A model generated the notes under the pieces. That model saw only the letters and a program-made list of their open reading frames with translations. It ran no database searches and was not told the origin of the DNA. From assembly GCA_017562135.1 (NCBI GenBank), contig QEYB01000062.1, forward strand, positions 496,001 to 560,000: a stretch of DNA of 64,000 nucleotides, read 5' to 3'. Shown piece by piece: positions 54,188-64,000 of the stretch. Every line of letters begins with the position of its first letter. Position 1 is the first letter of the stretch. This stretch comes from Dipylidium caninum (taxonomy: Eukaryota > Platyhelminthes > Cestoda > Cyclophyllidea > Dipylidiidae). A program made the position numbers and the translations under genes.

Positions 54188-55882
54188 GCCAAGCATTGCG
54201 TGATGTATGCCTGAACCAGATCTATGTTCCCCTTTCATCAGCAGGCGTACTAATCGTGTGCCTGTCGCAAATACTTTCCCAAGTCCAAAAAAACCCTTTT
54301 TTTTCGTTATCTCATTACATTGTTTAACAGCACCCCTCCCTAACACCAGACATTGGTACATTTGCAAGTACTTTGCACTGTTCAAATATTTAACGCAAAA
54401 GATTCAGTGACTTTCCTGAAAAGCTTTGCGTGGGTGTACGATTTATTCCCGTTTGTCGGTGATCACTACTCTGTAAAATTCAAATGTTACCTCTTCGTCT
54501 CTCTGTGCGCGTACACCCATTCTTAGCGCAAATTTCTCTCTCCACTCGCCATTACGGCTGAAAGTAGTGGCGGTCCGCAAAGTGGCTAAGCTCGACCAGT
54601 TTGCGGCCAATGCGAATTGCGCCTGTGTTCGACCGGACCCATCGATTGGTGACTCATGACTGTCTGTTATCCGATCGATTTGTGAGTGCGTCATCACCCG
54701 AGCTTCGGCAAGTAATGGCGTCGGGCGCAATGATGCCGAGCGGAGTGAGCCCAACCGCAGAGAATGCAAGTGACATTTCAGTCGTGAGCAATGGATGCAA
54801 TCATCTGAACAGTTACATCGACGCAGGGTTTAATTACTGCCTCATTAGCTTGAAAAGTCTTCATGCAACGCGGATTAGTCATTCAGTCTCTTCTCCCGCC
54901 CAGCAGGAGAATCGCCACTTTGGCATAAGAATAATTTCCTCTCTTGGATGCGATTTCATCCAGAGTGAGCAGCACAAAGCAAAATTTCGATTATTTAGGA
55001 AGAAATTATTCCATCATCCCTTTTGTTTTCGACACTCATATTCACCTTTATACGCCTCGGCAAACAACGCATCGCGCACTAACCAGTTGCCTTTGTCTGT
55101 CTCTAAATCAGAAAAATTTTCCCCTTTTTTATCGCCAATGACTATCACTCCAGGCAGTTTTACTGACGCACCTCTTATGCCTGACAGTTGTGAAGAGAAA
55201 GGGGTGATGTAGTGCAATGTGTAAGTCTAACGGTTACATCTGCCTTCTTTTTTCCCCACTTTTCCCACATCTGGATTCCCTAGCCACGTGGTGGCCTTCT
55301 CAGTTTGCTTCCGAGCCAAAGACTCAGCCGAGCACTTGGCTCCGCTAAAGGTGGGGAAATAGTTGAAAACAGGGAAATCCTCCTCTCACAGCAAGGGCGG
55401 TTTGTCCCGTCATTGCTTCGGTGATTTTGATAAAGTTGGCGTCCTAACAGTGGGATGATTTTTGTTTGACTCTCAGCTTCCAGTTGCTACGGTGAGGGCT
55501 CCGACTAGCCTGTCTTTCCTCTTCCGTTGATCGCAATTACGTAAATCACCACTGCAACGTGTGAAAATGAAAAGTTCACCGAACGTGTGTCTCAAATTAC
55601 ACGGTTAAAAATGTTTACTTTACATAACTTAACGGTTTTCCCAAGTCACTTCCTTTTAAGAGCCCTTGTAAATGTGGGAGAATGGAGTCCCTGTACTCGC
55701 GCCAACGTCTTTACGACTCGGAGTGTGTGCAAAGTGCCGAAAATGTGTGAAAATATTCGGTCTGTCGTATTAGGGTGTATTCTGAAAAGACAAAAGTGGG
55801 ACGCACGCTTTTGGGCTGCATCTCTAACCGGGTTTATGAGTGACAAGGAGTTGACACTTAAGTTCGAAGCGAAAAATACCCG

Positions 55883-55936
55883 TTTTACTCGAAAAGGGGT
55901 AAATGGCTCTAATCAGGCTGGGGTTGGGATGACTTC
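55883..55936 (+). repeat. 54-bp dispersed repeat, copy 1
   Basis: Begins TTTTACTCGAAAAGGGGT and ends GGGGTTGGGATGACTTC; 53 of 54 bases are identical to the copy 5.2 kb downstream (61113-61166). A degenerate hairpin precedes it. Probably a fragment of a dispersed genomic repeat family. Confidence 0.8.
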
Positions 55937-57200
55937 TTCACGCGTCTGGCAACGAACACCCTTCCCACTCTGCGTTGGCCGTGGCCACGGGGCCAGACAT
56001 GCCGATCTCTCGTTTTGGAGCCACCGCCGGAGCGGCCGGTGGGGATCGCAAGAGTTTTTACGAGGCAACGATGAAAGACAGTCGATCCCACACCGGAGCG
56101 GCCGGAGTGATTGCATGACTCGGGAGTGAAAAGCATTAAGTGTTACCATGGCGCCTCATAAGGAGGAGGGGAAAGGAAGGAGTGAATTCCCGAGTCCATG
56201 GGTAGTTGGGAGATTCGCATTCTTCTTGTAAGTGGTACCGTTGGTTAGGCAGAGATGGCTGACCGTTGGTGGGGGAAGAGGCACGACTGGGCGTTTTGCA
56301 TAGCGCCAGGTGTAGTTGCGTATCCCTCGGGGCTCGAATGGACACGTGGAAAGAGACGGGAGCCCAAATAACCCCGAGGCATCATTCATTTGTGCTTTTT
56401 ACCATTCAAAGAAAGTTGTGGACGAAAGGTCCGCTTTCCACCGACCCTCCCATGGACTCAACAGAGTAGTGCACCGAGGCGGGACGAGCGGCGGCCGACC
56501 GGCGCCTCGGCGGGCTCTCCCAGACTTCGCCAAATTTGTAGGCCACTTCAAGTTGGCATAAAGCAACGACGCGGAGCGGTGTCGATCATGTGGCCCCCCA
56601 GGCGAAGGCATTCAGCGCCACTTCCACGTAGCCAACTCTTCACAAGGCGGTGCTGAATCACTTTCGCCGAGTTTTTTTTTTCTTTTTCACTGACGGCACT
56701 CAGTGGAATGTGCAAACTTGACGGATGGAACACGGTGAATGCGCGTGGAAGCGTTATTACTCCTTCACTGAAGGCCGAGGCGGCGGCGGGGGGGGGTTGC
56801 CGGGGGAGCGTTGTTTTTCTCTCCGGGAAATGCCGGTCAACCGTAAAACTTCTTCTTCCAGTTAAACGGAATTTTGGGGGACAAGATCCCCAGGGCAAAA
56901 CCACATTAGACTGTCTAGATTTATCTCAACACTAAACGAAGACTTCATTGCAGCGGAGAGTAATTCCTGCGCCTCCGAGCGGCGAGGCAGAATAACTTTC
57001 CCTTGACGAGTAGAAAAAGACGGTATTTCGGACGGCGTGCCAGTCATCTCAGCCGAGGCTCCGGGTGCATGCAAATCCTGTTGCCAATGGTTGCATAAAC
57101 GCACCGCCCAATTCGCCCTCGTGGCCGGGGAGAGTGGCGAGTCTGGCTGCAGCGCGAGGACGTCGCGACGAGGACCGTGGGCGTGGTCGGGACGCCCTGC

Positions 57201-57213
57201 GGGGGGGGGGGGG
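57201..57213 (+). repeat. G13 homopolymer
   Basis: Thirteen consecutive G bases, prone to length error in sequencing and to G-quadruplex formation. Confidence 0.9.
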
Positions 57214-57664
57214 AAGAATGCCCCCCTTCGGCCCGGCCAGTAGACAGCTTCTCTGCGACGTCAGTCAGTGTGCTCCGGCTATTCTGGCCGAGTCTGTTTC
57301 GGGCTAACGAATTAAGCCCTGGTGGCGGCCACCACGGAATCGGGGTGCAGCCCTCCAATGAGGCTTTCTATTAACAGCGGGGAAGTGTGAGGCCTTCCTT
57401 ATCTGCACCTTCTCTTTTTTCTTAGTTTCGCCCCTTGGCGGATGTCAGCATCCCCGCGAGTGGGACTGCGCCATCCGCGGAGGCAGCAGCGCCCGCGCCG
57501 GGACCGACGGCGAGGGGCGATACCAACGAGATGAGGTGCGGAGGCGGCTGCCGCGCCGGTTTTTGTGCACTGAGAAGCTCCTCCGCTGACGAAACACAGG
57601 CATTTCGGCGGTGCTTTTTTTTCTGGCCTTCCCAACATCAATCACTCCTCGAGGGGCGTGGGCG

Positions 57665-58687
57665 ATGTCTCAAACCCGGGACACACGGCCCATGGCGGGA
57701 GAGGGAGAGAAAGGGCGAGAGAGAAGGAAAACTGGGCGAAGGAAACGCATTTTAGACGGCTCACAGGCTGCCTCTTCACAGAAGAGTGCAACTGCGCTGG
57801 GCTTCGCGTACAAGGCGTTTCAGTGGCGCAGTCCCATTAATTATTCAAACGGTAGAGGAAGGGTGAACTGGTCTACGCCCTCGGGACCGGACGTACTCTT
57901 GTGCCCCATAACACGTTCCCTTTCATGCTGGGTTCCCTCGCGATTCTGCGCAATGGCCCACCCCCCTCCGCCCCCCCGCACGAGGCCGGCAAGGCAGCTG
58001 CGATTGCGGAGCGACGCGGCTGGACAGACACACGCAACCGCAACCGAGGTGAAGGGATTCGCGGAGAACCGAGACGAATCTCTGCGAAAACACCAGACGT
58101 TCGTGAGGTGGCCCGGTTGGGCTGTCACTCGCCCACTCAAGAAGCCACCGAAGCTTAACCTGCGGGCGGAGAGCGACTCGAGACAGGCCCATTCAAAGGC
58201 CACCTTCATTTGCATTCCACAGCCCGCCTGCGACACGCGACCGATGTCTCAGACCTTGTCAGGAGTCTTCGGCGTCTGCTGCCAGGCGGTGGATGATCGG
58301 CTCGCTGGGGAGGAGGTTTTCCTGCCGGCGGCGGAGAGGATGGACGCCCAACCCTGCGCCGGGGCGAGGCCAAGGATCGAAAAATGTATGAGGACTCTGT
58401 TGAGTAGAATAAAAATAATACAAGGCTTCATCGGAGCAGTAACTATACTGGCGGATACTAGTATGGAAATCTCCTCCCTCCTTTGTTTACAGCTCCCCCG
58501 AGTGAATACTGAAAGTGAATTAAACCTTTTTGAGGACATTTTTTGTTTAAACGGTTTTGATTTAAAACGTTGTTTGTGGAGAAGGGGAGAGGCGCCAGGC
58601 CCCTCAACAGCAGCAGGTGAGGGAGACTCCGGTGCCGGGAGGCAGCTCCTCCCCCCCGGCGCCTCGGAGGCGAGGGAGCACAGATGA
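57665..58687 (+). CDS. Long ORF of unknown status, 340 codons
   Basis: I do not recognise it. It is the longest unspliced open frame in the window, starting MSQTRDTRPMAGEGEKG and ending GASEAREHR. The composition is rich in Arg, Ala, Pro and Gly up to about residue 240; the last hundred residues, coded by a more AT-rich stretch, contain a hydrophobic segment (IIQGFIGAVTILA) and look more ordinary. Even at high GC an ORF of this length is unlikely by chance, but overlapping antisense frames (57841-58236 and 58249-58797) are open too. No domain or neighbour context supports a function. Confidence 0.2.
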   Translation: MSQTRDTRPMAGEGEKGRERRKTGRRKRILDGSQAASSQKSATALGFAYKAFQWRSPINYSNGRGRVNWSTPSGPDVLLCPITRSLSCWVPSRFCAMAHPPPPPRTRPARQLRLRSDAAGQTHATATEVKGFAENRDESLRKHQTFVRWPGWAVTRPLKKPPKLNLRAESDSRQAHSKATFICIPQPACDTRPMSQTLSGVFGVCCQAVDDRLAGEEVFLPAAERMDAQPCAGARPRIEKCMRTLLSRIKIIQGFIGAVTILADTSMEISSLLCLQLPRVNTESELNLFEDIFCLNGFDLKRCLWRRGEAPGPSTAAGEGDSGAGRQLLPPGASEAREHR

Positions 58688-59545
58688 GGGCGCCGAGGGC
58701 GCACAGAGCAGCGCGGTGGGCAAAGACGAGGCGACTTTGAGGAACTGGCGCGCGGGAAGAGATTCACCTCGAGCGCCTGTGGGTCGTAGTCTTCCACTCC
58801 CCCTAAAACGGCTTCACAGCCTTCATCGTTGCCATTAGCACCACCACGAGGACGACTGAGGTGGCTTTCGAGAATTTGCTACTTTAACTTTGTGGAGGCT
58901 TCAGCCAATGTGGCAGTAGTTTGAAGAGAAAGTTCCACTGGCCGCTTCCGATGGCGGCCGCCTCGGTGCCGCTGGCAACTCGGCTTTTTTCGACACCCGC
59001 GCTCCGGTCGGCCGAAACACGAGCAGCCCCAGCGGACGAAGGGGATGTGACGAATCGCATTTTGCGGCATTTGCAGAGGCGACCCTGTCCCAGCGTCTTC
59101 ATGGCGGGAGGGAGGATCCTCCTTCCCCCCAGTGTGGTGCTCCTTTCCATCGATGAGGTCCGTCGTCGTCAGTGCTTTAGCGACGGCTTTACGCCCCAGC
59201 ACTTCGTCCAAATGAAGCTGAGGTTCGACTGGACTCCGTCTACTGACACCTACTTCGGGCGAGGCGTTGGGGAGAACGAAATGCAGGAGGAGGCGGTGGG
59301 TTGAGGCGCATAATTTTTTATTCTCTGCTAACAGCCACCGAAGGTGCATTTAGTTCTGGGCACAAGTATTTCCCTCTTTTCGTCGCCGAGGAAAACTCTT
59401 GTTAGTCGTCTCGAGGATGCTGAAGGAGTGGAAATACGCCATTCCCGCTTGCTCCTTCCTCCCCAGGGGAAGGGGATGCGGAGGAGGCAGAGGACGCTCT
59501 CAGCACTCGGCAGTCCATCCCAGCGTCGACCGCCCACGAAATTAA

Positions 59546-59971
59546 CAGTCCAGACACTTCGGACGTCGCTTTTTCGAGGGGCGGTCTTCGCTGTGGACAC
59601 CAAAGTCGTCTGGCCTAAATGGGGCGCCTCTTCTATTTGACCGTGTCAAAAGCCAACAGGAGGCCACTCGTGACAAATTTCATGCGTGTCTCCATGTTGG
59701 AGCCCTTCAACGCGAGGCAGTCGAGGCCCTACCAGACCGCGAGGTCGCCGTCCTGCCCGACGAAGAGAAACCGCCGAGGGGGCGGGAAGCCTCGCGTCGC
59801 GATGGCAGGACGCCTGCTGCCCCCTTCTCTGCCCACTCGCCAAAACTCCTCCTCTTTGGGGTCCGATTGCCTTCAGTTGACCCCGAGTCTCGGCTCCGAC
59901 CTCACAGAGGCTGCAGGCAATTCGTCTTCCGTTTGAATGGAAATAATAAATTTTGGCTCAACTCGTAGGGG
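59546..59971 (+). CDS. Possible terminal exon or chance ORF, 141 codons, no ATG
   Basis: An open frame bounded by TAA at 59543-59545 and TAG at 59969-59971. It lacks an early ATG, so if coding it would be a spliced exon. The stretch from PLLFDRVKSQQEATRDKFHA to LPDEEKPP has a balanced, protein-like composition. Another frame just upstream (EGDAEEAEDALSTRQSIP, about 59470-59617) looks similar in character, which would fit two exons joined by a short intron. No family match. Confidence 0.15.
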
Positions 59972-61094
59972 AGTCCTTTAACAACTGGGAGATGCTGAGA
60001 CTGCGTGGGAATTCTGCGAATGAAGGCGCCTCGAAGCCACAGAAGGTGTCGACTAACCGCCGGGATCTGCAGCCATGGGGCGTTTGCAAGAAAAAGGATT
60101 AATAAAAACAGAAAATCATGAGCCTTTCTAGCTTAATTTAATACTTTATTCTGCTTTGTAATTAGCGCTGCCGGAGAATCGGAGGCCTCCTGACTCCCCT
60201 GGAGGTTGGGCCGCGCCGTTGGCCCCGCAACAACAGCACACACCAAGGGGAACCGCTGCCACAAAGGCCCTTTTTTGGACTGCCAACCTGAGGCAGCATT
60301 GAGGAACTGTCAGGAGACCAAGTGGGTGAGGCAAACGGTAGGGACGAGGCAACCTGGCCGAAGTGTGTCGGCCACCGACTCACCCAGAGTGGCAGGCAAA
60401 AGTCGCTGCAACTGCGGCGTCGTCAACTGCGCGCCCAGTCGCATGCAGCGAATGCGCCTTCGTCCTACAGCGGACGCCGAGCTCGCGCGGGTGTGGATGG
60501 CCGCCTTCCTGTGGCCGCTCTTGGTGACCGGCTTTGTGCACGAAGTGGCGGGGACCGGCGTTTCGTCCTCGAGTGCGAGCTTTCGCGGGAGGAGGGGATT
60601 TTGCCGGGGCGAGAGACGCGGACAGGCGAAGGGGTCGTCGGTGCGCGGCCGAGCCTCGACGGGCGCCTGGACGACGAGCCGCGGGACCGTGGCTCGCCGA
60701 GGCCGTGGAGCGCAGCGACAGCAGAGCATGCTGACAACCCTTTGACATAAATGCTTTGACAGGCGACCCGGAATCCGGACACGTTCAGTCTGTCAGCCAC
60801 CTCTCCGCCCACCGATCGATTTTCTGCCATCCGCCTTGTCATCTCACTTGGTTAACCATGAGAGTCCAGAGCCTGTTGCCTGCACGTCCTCGGCACCCGG
60901 CAGAGGTGTCTTTTTACATTTCCCATCGGTTCCCACCGACTTAACTTTTTCCCCCACCTCTGCACCTCCCCGGAGGCACACTGGGGGGAGGTGGGGGGGA
61001 GCGAAAGCGATACATTTTTGTGAGACTGCGAGCCGACCTTCTAGTGCCTCCCTCCAAGCGATTACAAGTGCTCGAGGCTCCGTGTCAGACCGAA

Positions 61095-61124
61095 TTTCGA
61101 GTAAAATGGGGATTTTACTCGAAA
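61095..61124 (+). repeat. 13-bp perfect hairpin adjoining repeat copy 2
   Basis: TTTCGAGTAAAAT and ATTTTACTCGAAA are perfect inverted arms around a GGGG loop. The right arm is the start of the 54-bp repeat, so the hairpin is probably part of the same element. Copy 1 has only a degenerate version. Confidence 0.85.
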
Positions 61125-61166
61125 AGGGGTAGATGGCTCTAATCAGGCTGGGGTTGGGATGACTTC
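61113..61166 (+). repeat. 54-bp dispersed repeat, copy 2
   Basis: Direct repeat of 55883-55936 with one substitution (AGATGG instead of AAATGG). Confidence 0.8.
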
Positions 61167-61777
61167 CATTCCTCTGTCTCCTTCTCCCGTAACAGGAATT
61201 TGACCCGCGTGCCCCGTCTTTTTGCCTTTCTCGAAGGCTCGGCCAGATTCCCCCTGCGACAAGTGTGAAAGGCGACATTTCCCATTCCGACTTTTCGCTG
61301 GAGATTCATCGCCTGGGCAGGTCTAAACGCCGGAAGCAATTACGCGGCTGGCAAAGAAGGCGGCAGAATAGCTGGGCCGGTTGTTATGTGGGCGCGGAGG
61401 AAGACATGGCTCCTGGAATCTTCTGCGAGAACGCGCCCGAGTGAGATCGCCGGTCTAACGGCCAGGCGCGTTGAGGAGCGGCCGCCCCTCGAGGTGATGT
61501 ACAGCGAAGGAAGGTCCTCGTCGCTCGCCGTGTGCGTCTCTCATCCACCGTCTTTTCTCAACGTGGCAGACTTTCAAGGCGAATCATGAGGGTTTTTGGA
61601 AGACTATCTTTCATATGCGTCATAAAGCGCGGCTGCCCTTCAAACTGTCAACAAGGAGGAGTGGATTTTGATCTGTGATACTCCGCCTAGTACATCTGAT
61701 GCCTCGGAAGATGTCGTCTGAGTTTGGCATTTCGTCCGTTGAACAAGATAAGTGGGAGTAAGGGAAGGAGGATCTTT

Positions 61778-61798
61778 CCTCTCTCTCTCTCTCTCTCC
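61778..61798 (+). repeat. (CT)n microsatellite
   Basis: About ten CT dinucleotides in a row. Confidence 0.9.
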
Positions 61799-62413
61799 AC
61801 CCTCATCAAAAAACAAGCGTTTATAAGGGGAGAGTGCGGAGGCCACTCAGTTCTATCAACACGGACCGAAGGGCCGATTTTAAAACGCATTCGCAAAAGA
61901 GGTTGCGTCTGCAGCTCACACTTCATGTCTGTCACATTTACAATTGCACCATTAAAGGTCGTCACAGCGTAGAGATTTATTCGGTAGCGGGGTTTAGGCG
62001 TGCATGTAGGGAAACTGCTTCTTTTTTGCCATTTTGTCGTTTTCCGCATTCATTTGTAAGCGGTCGGTGAATACGACCTTTTTACCCTCGTTGAGTTTGA
62101 CTTTCGGTCCTTATTAATAGGAAAGGTTATTGCGCAGCCTGAGACCATTACATTAGACAGGTGACCTTTAGATGGAGATAAGCCACTTGTGTCCGTGGCC
62201 CTCTTCTTAGTGCTGCATACCACGGCCCCAGCGGGGACGCTGGCGTGCGCGCGTTGATGCCGGGGTGGCAACCAATGAGGGTTCATCATCGCCTCGCGAT
62301 CGATACACCTCCGCCCGCACCGGTTACCACTGTCAAGTGTGACAAACACATAAATGCACAAAAAATGTGACATTGGCAATTGTTTTGCTGTTTATTTGAA
62401 TTTTCGCGCATAG

Positions 62414-62448
62414 TTGCGTGTGTGTGTGCGTGCTTGCGTGCGTGCGCG
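62414..62448 (+). repeat. (TG)n/(TGCG)n microsatellite
   Basis: Alternating purine-pyrimidine run of GTGTGTGTG followed by TGCG-type units, a sequence able to adopt left-handed DNA. Confidence 0.85.
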
Positions 62449-64000
62449 TTCTCCGGCTCCCTTCACTTTATAAATAATCGATAACTGTGCGAACAGGAGG
62501 GTGACTCACCCCCAATCGCGTTCAACACCCCTCTTAATACGGCAAATCGAATGGAATGGACATTTCCAGACGGCTTTTTGACAGAAGCATGACATTCTTA
62601 GCAATCATTAGGAGTATAAGTAGGCTCGTATCTGGCTTTCATCCTGATTTTCTGTAGGACCACGTGTCGCTTCGCAATTCCTGTGTCATAATTTGAGCTG
62701 ATAGAGCCTTACGGTCTGCATAATATGTCTGAACAATGGTTACATTCGACCAGTTAAGGGGTTGGGGCGTTAAGTAACAACTACTCGGACGAATGTCTGT
62801 TGTTCTACTTCTTTATTTCATTATCTTATTCATTGACGGCATGCATGCGATGCGACGCGAAGGAAAAAACGAAGCTGAGGGACGAAAGGTAGAAAGTTGT
62901 TCACTTCAATGGTGTTAGAGTTGAATATTTATTAATAGAAGCATAATATATTCACGTTAAAATATTATGGCACCGCCTTTGACCACTATTAAGAATCAGT
63001 TTTAGCTACTCATTATTAATTTGCGAGGTAGTCAGTTTCTAAGCGCGTGTTAAAATGCAAATACCGCAGTCTTCACAAATGGAGCTCTGTAGTAAGAAAG
63101 GTATGTAGTGCGATCAGGAACCAGGGGAAAGCGATGTCCACATATAGTAGGTTTTACGTTAGCCTCTCCGTTTACCGACCTATAACTGAGTATCGCACGA
63201 AGAAGCAAATGTTGTCGCATTACCGCCTTGAGCAATAAGAAGTCAGGGGGAATACAAATCACCCACTGATCGGATGACAAATACTCTAACCAGTGACGAT
63301 GTGCATACACGAATGCAGGCATGTATGCAAGATACGCAGACCCATAATGGGTCTACGAACAACCAGAAACGTTACGTCTGTACATGATAATGAGACATGG
63401 CCTGAACGTTGATTGGTGAAGGAGGGAGCCACTAAGAATCATGTAGCTCTGCGTGCGTCGACAGTGAGCCTATCAGGGCGAGCTTAATCGGTATTGGAGA
63501 CGACTGTGATTGGCTCATGTGACAATTTAGTTCGTGTTTCGCGGGTCTGTTGAATCCTTTCGCTGGCAAGTCTTTTGGGTTTTAACTGACCTCTATTTTG
63601 TTAGTGGTTTCCCGGACTTTTTTCCCACGATATACGCCTCGTAATATACACAACCTGTATACACACGGAGAAAGGGACGTATTTGCGAATTAGGGTGGTT
63701 CAAGTATAAGGCGAACACACAGCATGTCAAACGCAACGGTTGGTACGAAAAGAAACGTTGATGGACCAAAGTGGGTATGTGACTACTTCCTATTTTAATG
63801 CGTTGTCCCATGTACAAATATTTATAAATTGTGTTCCGGCTACTTATATTCCAGACCAATGTTTGTACGATTTGCGAAATGGGGTGGCAAACAGAAATAG
63901 TTGGCAATGATTAATGATGTAGAGGTGGGACTAATATGTGGAAGTCTACTCTTGGGTTTTTTTAGGACAATTCTTTGTGTAAAGTCCAATTTATTGGGAG

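Larger units (their letters stand above)
53001..61600. other. GC-rich anonymous block
   Basis: This stretch is clearly richer in G and C, and in CpG, than the rest of the window, with many long overlapping open frames on both strands. I recognise no protein family in any frame. It contains the 340-codon ORF at 57665-58687, open frames near 59.5-60.75 kb, a G13 run at 57201-57213, and two copies of a 54-bp repeat. It could be a fast-evolving gene with short introns, a CpG-rich non-coding region or repeat-derived DNA; the sequence alone does not decide. Confidence 0.4.
61601..64000. other. AT-rich terminal region without recognised gene
   Basis: After the GC-rich block the composition returns to AT-rich. 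ORFs such as 63593-63907 (minus) and 62050-62379 (minus) have no recognisable motif. Two microsatellites are listed separately. I see no RNA gene or mobile-element signature. Confidence 0.4.

Noticed and set aside
60206..60750. Overlapping ORFs of 120-180 codons on both strands
   Set aside because: Several frames are open at once over the same few hundred bases, as expected for GC-rich DNA, and none shows a known motif. Kept only as part of the GC-rich block.

Overview
The window looks like nuclear DNA of a flatworm, most likely a tapeworm or fluke. It has animal genes split by GT-AG introns, many of them only 31-41 nt long, next to introns of 1-3 kb. The proteins are clear metazoan orthologues but rather diverged. 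I see no bacterial, organellar or viral gene, no CRISPR array and no rRNA or tRNA gene. The species call is inference; the genes rest on residue-level similarity to well-known families and on splice phases that add up. Layout: (1) 216-1471, minus strand, a TFAP4/AP-4 bHLH transcription factor in four exons. (2) 1472-3947, an AT-rich divergent intergenic region. (3) 3948-5052, plus strand, a two-box HMGB/Dsp1-type chromatin protein with an acidic tail and an unusual polyglutamine linker. (4) 5053-7084, a convergent intergenic region with a probable poly(A) signal for the next gene. (5) 7085-48819, minus strand, one very large gene for a neurobeachin/LRBA-type BEACH protein; I rebuilt 40 exons, about 2,835 aa, filling roughly 65% of the window. 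(6) 48820-49662, a short head-to-head intergenic region. (7) 49663-51183, plus strand, a complete six-exon RAD51 recombinase of 342 aa. (8) 51184-64000, no recognisable gene: first AT-rich, then a GC-rich block at about 53.0-61.6 kb with long uncharacterised ORFs and a 54-bp dispersed repeat, then AT-rich again. The genes do not form a functional pathway; they are independent housekeeping or regulatory genes (transcription, chromatin, membrane traffic, DNA repair) in two divergent pairs. Neurobeachin-RAD51 is tight enough (843 bp between start codons) to share promoter sequence. The most notable points are a single-base frame break in neurobeachin exon 34 at a C5 run, a GC-AG intron, very short introns clustered at the 5-prime end of the giant gene, the polyQ insertion between the HMG boxes, a diverged tandem duplication inside an intron, and the anonymous GC-rich block. 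I did not find convincing evidence of a wholly new biological system.
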